NCBI GenBank assembly: GCA_046155615.1
Contig: JBJXFP010000100.1
Coordinates: 1 to 7,806 of the forward strand
Direction of reading: 5' to 3'
DNA from: JANNVZ01 sp046155615
Lineage (GTDB): Bacteria > Bacteroidota > Bacteroidia > Flavobacteriales_D > Sanyastnellaceae
Length of the DNA stretch: 7,806 nucleotides
The translations under genes and the position numbers were made by a program. Below are positions 1 to 7,310 of the stretch, in pieces (the stretch's first letter is position 1; every line of letters starts with the position of its first letter). The notes beneath the pieces are model-generated. The model was not told where the DNA came from and did no database searches. It worked only from the letters and a program-made list of their open reading frames with translations.

Positions 1-73
1 AAAGGCGCACTGACTACCAAGCAAGAAAACTTGGACTCAAGAATTGATGCACAACAGAACTTTGAGGTGTAGA

Positions 74-358
74 TTACATGTGGCCCACTTCAGGTGGTAT
101 ATCATAGAAGGTGGGATGGCGATACACCTTGTCGTTGGCCGGGTCAAAAAGAAAATCTTTGCCATCGGGCGAGCTTGCCGCAATGGCTGAACTTGGCACA
201 ACCCAAATGCTGATGCCCTCTTGCCTGCGTGTATATACATCGCGTGCATTGTTGATGGCCATCTGTGCATCGGCTGCATGGAGGCTTCCTACATGCTTGT
301 GAGCCAGTCCGCTTTTGCTGCGTATAAATACTTCGAACAAGGGCCAGTCTTTATTCAT
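74..358 (-). CDS. paaB: 1,2-phenylacetyl-CoA epoxidase subunit PaaB
   Basis: Small structural subunit of the ring-epoxidising multicomponent monooxygenase (PaaABCE) that turns phenylacetyl-CoA into its 1,2-epoxide in aerobic phenylacetate degradation; cytoplasmic. PaaB has no metal site and is known to bridge PaaA-PaaC catalytic units. The 94-residue product is recognisable end to end: WPLFEVFIRSKSGLAHKHVG at residues 5-24, SLHAADAQMA at 25-34, ARDVYTRRQEGISIWVVPSS at 38-57, and the C-terminal VYRHPTFYDIP at 78-88. The frame stays open 22 codons further upstream, but the ATG at 358 gives the usual family start and length (about 95 residues); no Shine-Dalgarno sequence precedes it. It is divergent from rimK. 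paaA, normally immediately upstream, is missing, and the 73 bases downstream to the window edge show no paaC start. The family call is secure; membership of a complete pathway is not shown here. Confidence 0.95.
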   Translation of the reverse strand: MNKDWPLFEVFIRSKSGLAHKHVGSLHAADAQMAINNARDVYTRRQEGISIWVVPSSAIAASSPDGKDFLFDPANDKVYRHPTFYDIPPEVGHM

Positions 359-395
359 TTGAAAATGGAAAATTGAGAATAGAATTGAATGCCAG

Positions 396-425
396 CGAAG
401 GTAGTTGAGTGTGGCCTGCAACAAA
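396..425 (-). promoter_or_regulatory. candidate Bacteroidota-type promoter of paaB
   Basis: On the minus strand, TTTG (425-422) is followed after 18 bases by TACCTTCG (403-396), one mismatch from the Bacteroidota -7 consensus TAnnTTTG. The spacing fits the known range. Transcription would start near 390, giving a leader of about 30 bases before the paaB ATG at 358. Placement is by consensus only. Confidence 0.4.
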
Positions 426-427
426 AT

Positions 428-440
428 CAGATTTGATCTG
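428..440. promoter_or_regulatory. 13-bp palindrome between divergent paaB and rimK promoters
   Basis: CAGAT-TTG-ATCTG is an inverted repeat with 5-bp arms and a 3-base centre. It lies between the two outward-facing promoter candidates and contains the proposed rimK -33 element (TTTG, 432-435). The location suits a repressor or activator site. A 10-base match of this kind can occur by chance, and no regulator is encoded in the window. Confidence 0.25.
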
Positions 441-459
441 CTCCGACTCTATAGCTTCG
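432..459 (+). promoter_or_regulatory. candidate Bacteroidota-type promoter of rimK
   Basis: TTTG (432-435) and TAGCTTCG (452-459; one mismatch to TAnnTTTG) are separated by 16 bases, slightly shorter than usual. An 8-base T run (460-467) follows immediately. The implied leader is about 65 bases to the ATG at 532. It is weaker than the paaB candidate because of the spacing. Confidence 0.25.
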
Positions 460-531
460 TTTTTTTTGGCAGTAGAATAAATTATTGTTACCAGCGCCTG
501 TCACTTCATCAAGGCCCATATTTTCCCGCCC

Positions 532-1404
532 ATGAACATCGTAATACTTAGCCGCGATACAAAGCTGTACAGCACAAAACGCTTAGTGGAAGCATGTGAG
601 CAGCGCGGCCACCAGGCCCAGGTGGTGGATCACCTCAAATGCAATCTGGTAATAGAAAAGAAAAACCCGAAGGTGATATACAAAGGGGAAGAACTGAAGG
701 ATGTACATGCGATAATTCCGCGCATCGGTGCTTCGGTTACTTTTTATGGAACTGCTGTTGTACGTCAATTTGAGATGATGCATGTATTCAGTGCAGTGGA
801 GTCTCAAGCGCTTGTACGCTCGCGTGATAAGCTGCGTAGTATGCAGATTCTTTCACGTGCTGGTCTTGGCCTTCCCAAAACAGTTTTTACCAATTACTCT
901 AAAGACGTAGATAAAATACTTGCTGAAGTTGGAGGCACACCGGTAATCATAAAATTGCTCGAAGGCACCCAGGGCCTTGGTGTAGTGCTGGCAGAAAACG
1001 AGAAAGCTGCTATCAGTGTGATTGAAGCCTTCAACGGATTGAAAGCACGCGTTATCGTTCAGGAATTTATTCGCGAAGCAAAAGGCGCTGACATACGCGC
1101 CTTTGTGGTAGATGGTCATGTGGTAGGCGCTATGAAAAGGCAGGCCAAAGAAGGCGAGTTTCGCAGCAATCTGCACCGTGGAGGCTCAGCACAAGTGATA
1201 GAGCTTACACCCGAAGAAGAAATAGTGGCCATAAAAGCAGCCAATGCTTTGAAGCTGGGCATAGCCGGTGTGGACATGCTGCAAAGCGAACGCGGCCCTC
1301 TCATTATCGAAGTGAACTCATCGCCCGGACTGGAGGGCATAGAGTCGGCCACCGGCAAAGACATAGCTTCTCAAATAGTGAAGTACGTGGAGAAGCATGT
1401 GTGA
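532..1404 (+). CDS. rimK: ribosomal protein S6--L-glutamate ligase (RimK), ATP-grasp family
   Basis: ATP-dependent ligase that adds glutamate residues to the C-terminus of ribosomal protein S6 in the family's characterised members. At 290 residues it is close to the E. coli enzyme (about 300) and similar throughout. The N-terminal pre-ATP-grasp domain carries ILSRD (5-9) and IIPRIGASVTFYG (61-73). RSRDKLRSMQ (96-105) opens the ATP-grasp region. The nucleotide-binding segment is VIIKLLEGTQGLGVVLAE (138-155) with VQEFI (176-180). The substrate loop FRSNLHRGG is at 210-218. D248, E260 and N262 (GVDML, IIEVNSSPG) occupy the metal-ligand positions. The ATG at 532 aligns with the family start; no Shine-Dalgarno is seen. 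No rimA or rimB partner is adjacent. The real target could be S6 or a relative, because RimK-like ligases vary in substrate. S6 itself is not in the window. Confidence 0.93.
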   Translation: MNIVILSRDTKLYSTKRLVEACEQRGHQAQVVDHLKCNLVIEKKNPKVIYKGEELKDVHAIIPRIGASVTFYGTAVVRQFEMMHVFSAVESQALVRSRDKLRSMQILSRAGLGLPKTVFTNYSKDVDKILAEVGGTPVIIKLLEGTQGLGVVLAENEKAAISVIEAFNGLKARVIVQEFIREAKGADIRAFVVDGHVVGAMKRQAKEGEFRSNLHRGGSAQVIELTPEEEIVAIKAANALKLGIAGVDMLQSERGPLIIEVNSSPGLEGIESATGKDIASQIVKYVEKHV

Positions 1405-1429
1405 TTGGTGAGCACGCCACATGCTTTTT
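1391..1429 (+). terminator. intrinsic terminator overlapping the 3' end of rimK
   Basis: Arms AGCATGTG (1394-1401) and CACATGCT (1418-1425) pair perfectly over 8 bp. The stem extends by A-U, G-U and A-U pairs at the base (1391-1393 with 1426-1428), and a T-rich tail TTTTTAATTT follows. The loop is 16 bases and contains the rimK TGA stop (1402-1404), so the 5' arm lies within the last sense codons. The large loop lowers stability, so termination may be partial, leaving some read-through into the gene at 1455. Confidence 0.55.
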
Positions 1430-1454
1430 AATTTCAAGAAAAAATTCATATCAC

Positions 1455-3404
1455 ATGAAAAAATTCCATCTTGCTATCACAATCCTTTTGGCGACATACA
1501 CTATTTATGGTCAGTCGGATACCATCAATGCGCTGCCCTATGCGCAAATTATCTTACCAAAAGGCGAGTGGCTTATACCTGCTCCTTCTAATACCAAGTT
1601 ATTTGAAAGGTTGAAACTGAAGAATCAAACGGACTTCAACTCCGAATTGCGTTTGCGTATCAAGACCAGAACGGAGGAAATAACCTCCATGGCCGCCTTC
1701 ATGTATCATGACTTGAATTTGGATGATTTGGAACAGGCAAATGATATGGGCATTGAACGAACATTCGAATACACCCATTTACGTGACAGCATTTTCGCAA
1801 TGGCACTAACCATGAAGCCCACAGAATGTGCAGACCAGGATGAACTCAGGTTTCTGAAAGATGGAATGACCATGCGTGGGGCGTATATAAAACTGAACAA
1901 CTACACTGTGCTGGCCATAGAAATGGACTACGATGAAATACCAAGCAAAGAGCAATTGACAAATGCCGCATTGTTTATCGATCAGGCAATAACCGGGCTG
2001 AGGTTGCTAACTCCGCAACAGGCAGATAGCCTCGCACACTACCCGATAAATGATGAGTATATGAAGTTGATGAAAGAGAAGTACACACGCGCAGCCACCG
2101 AAGAGGAACGCAGCGAAATCATATACAAAATGAATTGCATGGACAGCCGCAGTGTACGAGACAATCTGCGCAGCAGCTATGGCAAAGCTTACATGGATTC
2201 CATCTATGCATTGAGCGATGCGCAGCTCATTGAAGAGTTGTATTTCAAGAGTAGCTGGAACACAAAAAGCAGTGCTGAATTGATAGCACTGATGGATGAC
2301 AGCACCACTCAATACACTTATAAAGAGCACCTGCTGCTGAAAGAAAAAGTAAGCAAAACAGTTTATCCGCTTAGTGACTATATGAATGCGAAATGTGGTA
2401 TTCGCACAGGCAGTGATTTTGAAAGACTAAGTGTGCTGGATGGAAGTATTTCGACCAAGGAACAATATGTGCATGCACTGAAGTTGCTGACACAGCACAA
2501 CATAAAATTACCGAATAGTCCTTATTCATTTGAACAAAGCACATATATGGAGGCCTTGTCGCAGCAACTGTTCAGTGGGAAATTGCAGGTACTAAAGGTG
2601 GAAGAGCAATTGACATCTACCGGTATGTGGCTGTTGCTGACATGTGTTGAGGACACAATGCGAACCAATCATGCAGTGATAGCCACTGTCCATGACAGCG
2701 TGTGGAGCTTAGCACAACTCGAATTGCCAGAGATTACGCAGGAATCGGAGCAAACATCGTGGAATATGATTCAAACCAATTGTGATGCTCTACATGTGTT
2801 GCACTCAGACAATTCGCAAAACTATTATGTGCATTACTCAGATACTGATGTCACAACGCAACAAGGGTGGTTGACAATAGATACCCACCAAGTTGATACT
2901 ACTGCATTTATCAAAATTGCCATGGAAAGGCAGGTTTCTTATACAGGTGACAATAATTCAGCTAAGACTGATTGGTATCTGTCAACAATGAAAAAACGAG
3001 GCTTGTATGAACACATGATAGACGATTTGCTTCCTCATGCATTGCCCTTTGAAGAATTTTCTGAAAATTATTATGAAACTATTTTCGAAATAACTTCTGG
3101 AAAATTTGTTCACGAACACAGGATTTCCAGTTGGCTCCTCACTGAATTAAAACCAACCGACATAGCACATTCAACAAGCCTGAGTATTGGCGATTTGGAC
3201 CAGGACAGCTTACCTGAGTTGTACCATTATGCACTTAGTAATGGCAAGGTGATATATGCAGAAGTATATAAGCTGACGGATAAGGGAATTGTAAAGTTGA
3301 GTAAAGGCAAGGCCCTAAAACTATTGGAGCAGCACAACTTTTATCACTCAGATAGGATTCAATCGTTGTATGGCAATTATCAGAAGTATTCTTATGAGAA
3401 GTGA
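1455..3404 (+). CDS. hypothetical secreted protein with C-terminal Asp-rich (FG-GAP/EF-hand-like) loop
   Basis: No family recognised. The 649-residue product begins with a clear Sec signal peptide: MKK, hydrophobic LAITILLATYTIYG, and probable signal peptidase I cleavage before Q20; there is no lipobox cysteine. The reading frame extends upstream to a GTG at 1401 overlapping the rimK stop, but that adds 18 residues ahead of the signal peptide, so the ATG at 1455 is preferred. Residues about 20-190 look like a mixed alpha/beta domain, 200-360 are mainly charged and helical, and 360-500 alternate beta-like stretches (TGMWLLLTCVED, AVIATVHDSVWSLAQLELPE) reminiscent of propeller repeats. GDLDQDSLPEL at 579-589 has the spacing of a DxDxD calcium-binding loop. 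No type IX secretion C-terminal domain is evident. It lies 50 bases after rimK, past a probable terminator; a poor promoter candidate (TAATTTCA, 1429-1436) is the only visible one of its own. Likely periplasmic or exported; function unknown. Confidence 0.85.
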   Translation: MKKFHLAITILLATYTIYGQSDTINALPYAQIILPKGEWLIPAPSNTKLFERLKLKNQTDFNSELRLRIKTRTEEITSMAAFMYHDLNLDDLEQANDMGIERTFEYTHLRDSIFAMALTMKPTECADQDELRFLKDGMTMRGAYIKLNNYTVLAIEMDYDEIPSKEQLTNAALFIDQAITGLRLLTPQQADSLAHYPINDEYMKLMKEKYTRAATEEERSEIIYKMNCMDSRSVRDNLRSSYGKAYMDSIYALSDAQLIEELYFKSSWNTKSSAELIALMDDSTTQYTYKEHLLLKEKVSKTVYPLSDYMNAKCGIRTGSDFERLSVLDGSISTKEQYVHALKLLTQHNIKLPNSPYSFEQSTYMEALSQQLFSGKLQVLKVEEQLTSTGMWLLLTCVEDTMRTNHAVIATVHDSVWSLAQLELPEITQESEQTSWNMIQTNCDALHVLHSDNSQNYYVHYSDTDVTTQQGWLTIDTHQVDTTAFIKIAMERQVSYTGDNNSAKTDWYLSTMKKRGLYEHMIDDLLPHALPFEEFSENYYETIFEITSGKFVHEHRISSWLLTELKPTDIAHSTSLSIGDLDQDSLPELYHYALSNGKVIYAEVYKLTDKGIVKLSKGKALKLLEQHNFYHSDRIQSLYGNYQKYSYEK

Positions 3405-3501
3405 ATACAATTTGTCGGAAAAGCCCAGTGGATATGATCACAGCTAACCTGAAAAATTCGCTGGCACGTAAATCCACAATCAAACATTACCCATCACCAA
3501 C

Positions 3502-6348
3502 TTACAAAGTCTGCTTCACTTCTACTTCTTCAAATGATTCGATGATGTCTCCTACTTCAATGTTGTTGTACTTGTCAATGTTCAGTCCGCACTCGTAGCC
3601 TTTCGCCACATCTTTCACATCGTCTTTGAAACGCTTTAGCGAACCAAGTTCACCGGTGTATATCACAATGCCATCGCGAATAAGGCGCATCTTGTTGGCG
3701 CGCACAAGCTTGCCGTCTTGTACATAACAGCCGGCCACGCTGCCCACTTTGGTAATCTTGAACACCTCGCGCACTTCGGCTGTACCGACCACACGTTCTT
3801 CAATTTTCATACTCAGCAATCCTTCCATTGCTTCCTTCACTTCCTCTATCGCTTTATAGATTACTGAGTAGAGTTTTATTTGAATCTCTTCATGCTCAGC
3901 CAGCTTGCGGGCACTTGCACTTGGCCTCACCTGGAAGCCAATCACAATAGCATCAGAAGCACTTGCAAGCAATACATCGCTTTCACTTATCTGACCCACG
4001 CCTTTGTGTATGATGCGTACTTGTATTTTTTCAGTAGAAAGTTTTTGCAGCGAATCGGTAAGAGCCTCAACAGATCCGTCCACGTCACCTTTCACTATCA
4101 GGCTAAGCTCTTTGAAGTCGCCAAGAGCTATGCGCCTTCCTATTTCTTCAATGGTGAGGTGCTTCTTGGTACGCAGGCTTTGTTCGCGTTGCAGTTGCTG
4201 GCGTTTCAGTGCAATGTTTCGCGCCTCGCGTTCGTCTTCCATTACATGGAATTTATCGCCTGCATTGGGTGCCCCTTCAAAACCGAGCAACTCCACCGGA
4301 GTTGCAGGGCCGGCTTCAACCACCTTTTGCCCACGTTCATTAAACATGGCTTTCACGCGGCCACTCCACTGGCCTGCTATGATGGGGTCGCCTACTCGCA
4401 GGGTGCCGCCTTCCACCAGTAGGGTGGTTACGTATCCACGTCCTTTGTCCAGAGATGATTCTATCACCGTTCCCACAGCACGTTTCGTGGGGTTGGCTTT
4501 CAGTTCGAGGAGTTCTGATTCGAGCAATACTTTGTCAAGCAATGCATCTACATTCAATCCCTTCTTGGCACTGATTTCCTGGCTTTGGAATTTGCCACCC
4601 CATTCTTCTACCAATATGTTCATTGCACTCAACTGCTCGCGAATGCGATCGGGTTGCGCATCTGGCTTGTCTATTTTGTTGATGGCAAAAATCATGGGCA
4701 CACCCGCTGCCTGAGCGTGTGATATGGCCTCTTTGGTTTGCGGCATCACACTATCGTCAGCAGCTACTACTATGATGGCAAGGTCGGTGACTTGTGCACC
4801 ACGCGCTCTCATGGCTGTAAAGGCTTCGTGACCAGGTGTATCTAAGAAGGTAATCTTACGGCTATCTGCAAGTTGCACACTATATGCGCCTATGTGCTGT
4901 GTGATTCCGCCAGCCTCTCCACCTATCACATTGGCTTTGCGCACAAAGTCGAGCAGCGAAGTTTTGCCATGGTCCACATGTCCCATTACGGTTACCACCG
5001 GAGGGCGCGATACCATATCTTCAGGATTGTCAGTCTCATCTTCTATGGCTTCACTTACCTCTGAACTTACAAATTGAATCTGATAGCCGAATTCTTCAGC
5101 AATGATGTGTATGGTTTCAGCATCAATACGCTGGTTTAGCGAGGCAAATATTCCAAGCTGCATACACGCCTTGATGATCTCAGTTGGTTGCCTGTTCATC
5201 ATGCTGGCTAATTCACTCACGGTTACAAATTCCGTAAGTTTCAGCACGGTACTTTCTGCCTGCTGCCGTATCATCTCCTCTTCGTTGCGCTTGGCTACGA
5301 AGTCGCGTTTGTCTCTTCTGAATTTGCTGGATTTCGATTTGCCCTGACCACCGAGGCGTGCAAGCGTTTCACTTACCTTCTTCTGAATATCGGCTTCGCT
5401 CATGCCAACCTTCGGTGCATCTGCCGGCTTGTTGCGCTGCTGCCTGCGGTCTATTTCCTGCTGGCGCTGCACGTCCACCTTGCTCACACGTTTGCGTTTG
5501 CGTTTCTCACCGGATTCGCCAGGCTTGGTGTTGTCCGGTTTTTTCTTTTCAGGCTCAACAGGCAGCACTATGTGCCCCATCAATTTAGGCCCGGTTAGCT
5601 TTTGAACGTTTACTCGTATCAGTTCCTTTTCTGGCTCGGGTTCAGGTTTCGCCACGGCTGCAGGCTCCGGAGCAGCTAACACAGTTTCTTCGTTTTCTGT
5701 TTTTTTCTTGCCCCGGGTAGTTTTCTTTCTTTCTTCTGCTCCAGTTGCCGCTTCAGCTATTGCGTCATCCTTCTTCTTGCGGCCCTTTATTTTAGGTTTT
5801 TCAACAGCGTCCAGATCTATTTTTCCTACCACTTTCACCTCACCCGATGTGGCATCTTCCGCGCTCTGAGCTGCGGTTATCTCATCCTTCTTCTTCCGGG
5901 TAGTCTTTTTGGGTGCCGCTTCTTCAACTTCGGCTACAGGTTCTATAGTCTTTTTTGCAGCAGATTTTTTGGCTGCGGGTTTGGCTGTTGGCTCAGCCGG
6001 TGCAGGCGCTGGCACATCCTTTACTTCTACTTTACGTTTGAATTTGGTGTAGTCAATTTCCTTTTCTACCTCCACCTTTTCGGTTGTCTTACGATTCTTC
6101 GCTTCTTCTAAGGTGATGGTGGCGCGCTCCTGCTTGGCTTTGGCAATACCCGCATGCGATTTTTCAGCGGCTGCCTTGTCTGATGCAAACTCTGTAAGCA
6201 ACATAACATAAGCGTCAGCATCTATTTTGGCCATCGGATTGTCGTCTATCGCTACCTTTTTTCCTTTCAGAAAATCGATGATGGTGTTCTTCGATACGCC
6301 CAGCTCAGTGGCTGCTTTACCTAATCTTGATCCTTTAATTTCTGACAT
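3502..6348 (-). CDS. infB: translation initiation factor IF-2
   Basis: GTPase that brings fMet-tRNA to the 30S subunit and promotes 50S joining; cytoplasmic and essential. The product is 948 residues. An N-terminal IF2_N helix bundle (about 5-55) is followed by a long lysine/alanine/glutamate-rich disordered linker (about 60-345, with KKTTRKKKDE and RKRKRVSK stretches) and a second IF2_N domain (about 368-425). The G domain shows GHVDHGKT (456-463), GGITQHIG (480-487), DTPGH (503-507), NKID (557-560) and SAK (593-595). Domains II and III follow, then the initiator-tRNA-binding C-terminal domain with GYECG (917-921) and NIEVGDIIE (929-937). The ATG at 6348 starts the family N-terminus and has no Shine-Dalgarno. 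In many bacteria infB lies directly after nusA; here the upstream gene is bshB1, 234 bases away. Downstream it converges on the secreted-protein gene across 97 bases in which I find no convincing terminator. Long open frames on the opposite strand here are composition shadows. Confidence 0.98.
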   Translation of the reverse strand: MSEIKGSRLGKAATELGVSKNTIIDFLKGKKVAIDDNPMAKIDADAYVMLLTEFASDKAAAEKSHAGIAKAKQERATITLEEAKNRKTTEKVEVEKEIDYTKFKRKVEVKDVPAPAPAEPTAKPAAKKSAAKKTIEPVAEVEEAAPKKTTRKKKDEITAAQSAEDATSGEVKVVGKIDLDAVEKPKIKGRKKKDDAIAEAATGAEERKKTTRGKKKTENEETVLAAPEPAAVAKPEPEPEKELIRVNVQKLTGPKLMGHIVLPVEPEKKKPDNTKPGESGEKRKRKRVSKVDVQRQQEIDRRQQRNKPADAPKVGMSEADIQKKVSETLARLGGQGKSKSSKFRRDKRDFVAKRNEEEMIRQQAESTVLKLTEFVTVSELASMMNRQPTEIIKACMQLGIFASLNQRIDAETIHIIAEEFGYQIQFVSSEVSEAIEDETDNPEDMVSRPPVVTVMGHVDHGKTSLLDFVRKANVIGGEAGGITQHIGAYSVQLADSRKITFLDTPGHEAFTAMRARGAQVTDLAIIVVAADDSVMPQTKEAISHAQAAGVPMIFAINKIDKPDAQPDRIREQLSAMNILVEEWGGKFQSQEISAKKGLNVDALLDKVLLESELLELKANPTKRAVGTVIESSLDKGRGYVTTLLVEGGTLRVGDPIIAGQWSGRVKAMFNERGQKVVEAGPATPVELLGFEGAPNAGDKFHVMEDEREARNIALKRQQLQREQSLRTKKHLTIEEIGRRIALGDFKELSLIVKGDVDGSVEALTDSLQKLSTEKIQVRIIHKGVGQISESDVLLASASDAIVIGFQVRPSASARKLAEHEEIQIKLYSVIYKAIEEVKEAMEGLLSMKIEERVVGTAEVREVFKITKVGSVAGCYVQDGKLVRANKMRLIRDGIVIYTGELGSLKRFKDDVKDVAKGYECGLNIDKYNNIEVGDIIESFEEVEVKQTL

Positions 6349-6501
6349 AAACTGTAGTTAGTCACAAACTGCGGAAATGGCCATGCGCAGCGGTAGGCAT
6401 AAAAAGGGCGATATGTCGGCCTGCGCTTACTGCTTCATGGTCTTTTTGCGGAGTTGTGTGCCTTGTAGGGTTTTTTTTGATAAAATGAAATAAAACGGGT
6501 C

Positions 6502-6534
6502 GCAAGGTAGAACTTTTGAACAGGCAGCCGCAAA
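6502..6534 (-). promoter_or_regulatory. weak candidate promoter for infB
   Basis: On the minus strand, TTTG (6534-6531) is followed after 21 bases by TACCTTGC (6509-6502), two mismatches from TAnnTTTG. It would give infB a leader of about 150 bases and allow expression independent of bshB1. The leader also holds a short hairpin (CTGCG/CGCAG arms at 6390-6386 and 6373-6369) ending about 20 bases before the ATG. Apart from these and the palindrome at 6535-6548, the 234-base gap shows nothing I can name. Confidence 0.2.
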
Positions 6535-6548
6535 CTGTGTGCACACAG
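6535..6548. repeat. 14-bp perfect palindrome in the bshB1-infB gap
   Basis: CTGTGTGCACACAG reads identically on both strands and directly abuts the proposed infB -33 element, about 35 bases beyond the bshB1 stop. It is not followed by a T-tract on the minus strand, so it does not look like an intrinsic terminator. A dimeric-regulator site is possible; it is a single copy, so function is unproven. Confidence 0.35.
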
Positions 6549-6582
6549 CGCTATAAAACCACAATACCCAATATCAAAAAAG

Positions 6583-7305
6583 TTATTGCATTGCAAGCAG
6601 GTGTGGAACACCAGCATAACGCAAGGTGATGAAACCCTCGGCCAGATGATAGCCTGCCGGGCGGCCCATGGTGAGTGCTCTGCCTTTGAGAAAATCAAAA
6701 AAATCTTCCCCACTGATAGGCGTGGCAGGCTCCGTGGTGTATGGGTCGAAAAACTGGCTGCCATAACATTTCAATGCTTCTATTTTTTTCTGCCAGCACT
6801 CCGATACATCAATTACAAAGTGTGGCTTTAGAAAGTAATCCTGGATGTATTGATACACGGCCTTCGGCCGCCAGGGGTGTTGTTTTTCTTCCGCCTCATG
6901 TGTTTCAATTTTTGTCAGCCCGCTGTAATAGCAGGCTTCGGCCACAAGTTTGGCAGCACGGCCATGGTCAGGATGCCTGTCAGTTGGTGAATTGCAAAGC
7001 ACCACTTGCGGGCGGTATTTGCGAATCATCATGATTACTGCTCGCAACGAATCCTCATCATGCGTGAAGAAACCATCGCGCAGGCATAAATTTTCGCGTG
7101 CAGTAATTCCGAGTACGCGCGATGCGTTAGCAGCCTCTTCGCGCCTGAGTGCTGCGCTGCCACGGCTACCCAGCTCGCCCTGAGTGAGGTCTATGATGCC
7201 CACACGCTGCCCCATCGATGTGCTCTTGTATAACGTGCCTCCAGCGCTTATCTCAACATCGTCAGGGTGGGCCGCAAAGGCGAGTATGTCTAGTGGTGGT
7301 TGCAT
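6583..7305 (-). CDS. bshB1: bacillithiol biosynthesis deacetylase BshB1 (PIG-L/LmbE family)
   Basis: Zinc-dependent deacetylase that removes acetate from GlcNAc-malate to give GlcN-malate, the second step of bacillithiol synthesis; cytoplasmic. The 240-residue product matches the roughly 235-residue family. AHPDDVE (12-18) supplies zinc ligands H13 and D16 and the catalytic base D15. HPDH (111-114) supplies the third ligand, H114. LTQGELGSRG (40-49), the arginine-rich RREEA segment (54-58) and the C-terminal GYHLAEGF (218-225) are also typical. The frame stays open to an ATG at 7338, but that would overlap the upstream gene by 28 bases and add 11 atypical residues; the ATG at 7305 starts 5 bases after the upstream stop and sits just before the conserved LDILAFAAHPDD. 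It is very probably co-transcribed with the peroxidase gene. PIG-L enzymes have several substrates, so the bacillithiol role rests on subfamily resemblance; bshA and bshC are not in the window. Confidence 0.88.
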   Translation of the reverse strand: MQPPLDILAFAAHPDDVEISAGGTLYKSTSMGQRVGIIDLTQGELGSRGSAALRREEAANASRVLGITARENLCLRDGFFTHDEDSLRAVIMMIRKYRPQVVLCNSPTDRHPDHGRAAKLVAEACYYSGLTKIETHEAEEKQHPWRPKAVYQYIQDYFLKPHFVIDVSECWQKKIEALKCYGSQFFDPYTTEPATPISGEDFFDFLKGRALTMGRPAGYHLAEGFITLRYAGVPHLLAMQ

Positions 7306-7310
7306 GCGAT

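Noticed and set aside
17..41. Short CAAG/CTTG inverted repeats downstream of paaB
   Set aside because: Stems are only 4-5 bp with alternative pairings. A TTTTCTT stretch follows on the minus strand, but the hairpin is too weak to call a terminator.
460..467. Run of eight T upstream of rimK as a phase-variable tract (a similar run is at 6472-6479)
   Set aside because: Both runs are short and intergenic, and neither gene is a surface or phase-variable type, so ordinary AT-rich intergenic sequence explains them.
1401..1454. GTG start overlapping the rimK stop, giving a 667-residue secreted protein
   Set aside because: It would place 18 non-conserved-looking residues before an otherwise ideal MKK signal peptide, and the start lies in the terminator hairpin. 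The ATG at 1455 is a better start.
3428..3477. GTGGAT/ATCCAC inverted repeat in the convergent gap between the secreted-protein gene and infB
   Set aside because: 6-bp arms with a 38-base loop and no T-tract on either strand; likely chance. No bidirectional terminator could be supported.
3880..4714. Two long open frames (180 and 236 codons) on the plus strand inside infB
   Set aside because: They lie entirely antisense to the conserved IF-2 G domain and domains II/III. Their translations are low-complexity Ser/Arg-rich or otherwise lack any recognisable domain, as expected of shadows.
6362..6544. 60-codon open frame on the minus strand in the bshB1-infB gap
   Set aside because: Short, with no recognisable motif and no supporting start signal. 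The composition does not resemble the neighbouring genes, and the frame spans the palindrome and the candidate promoter.
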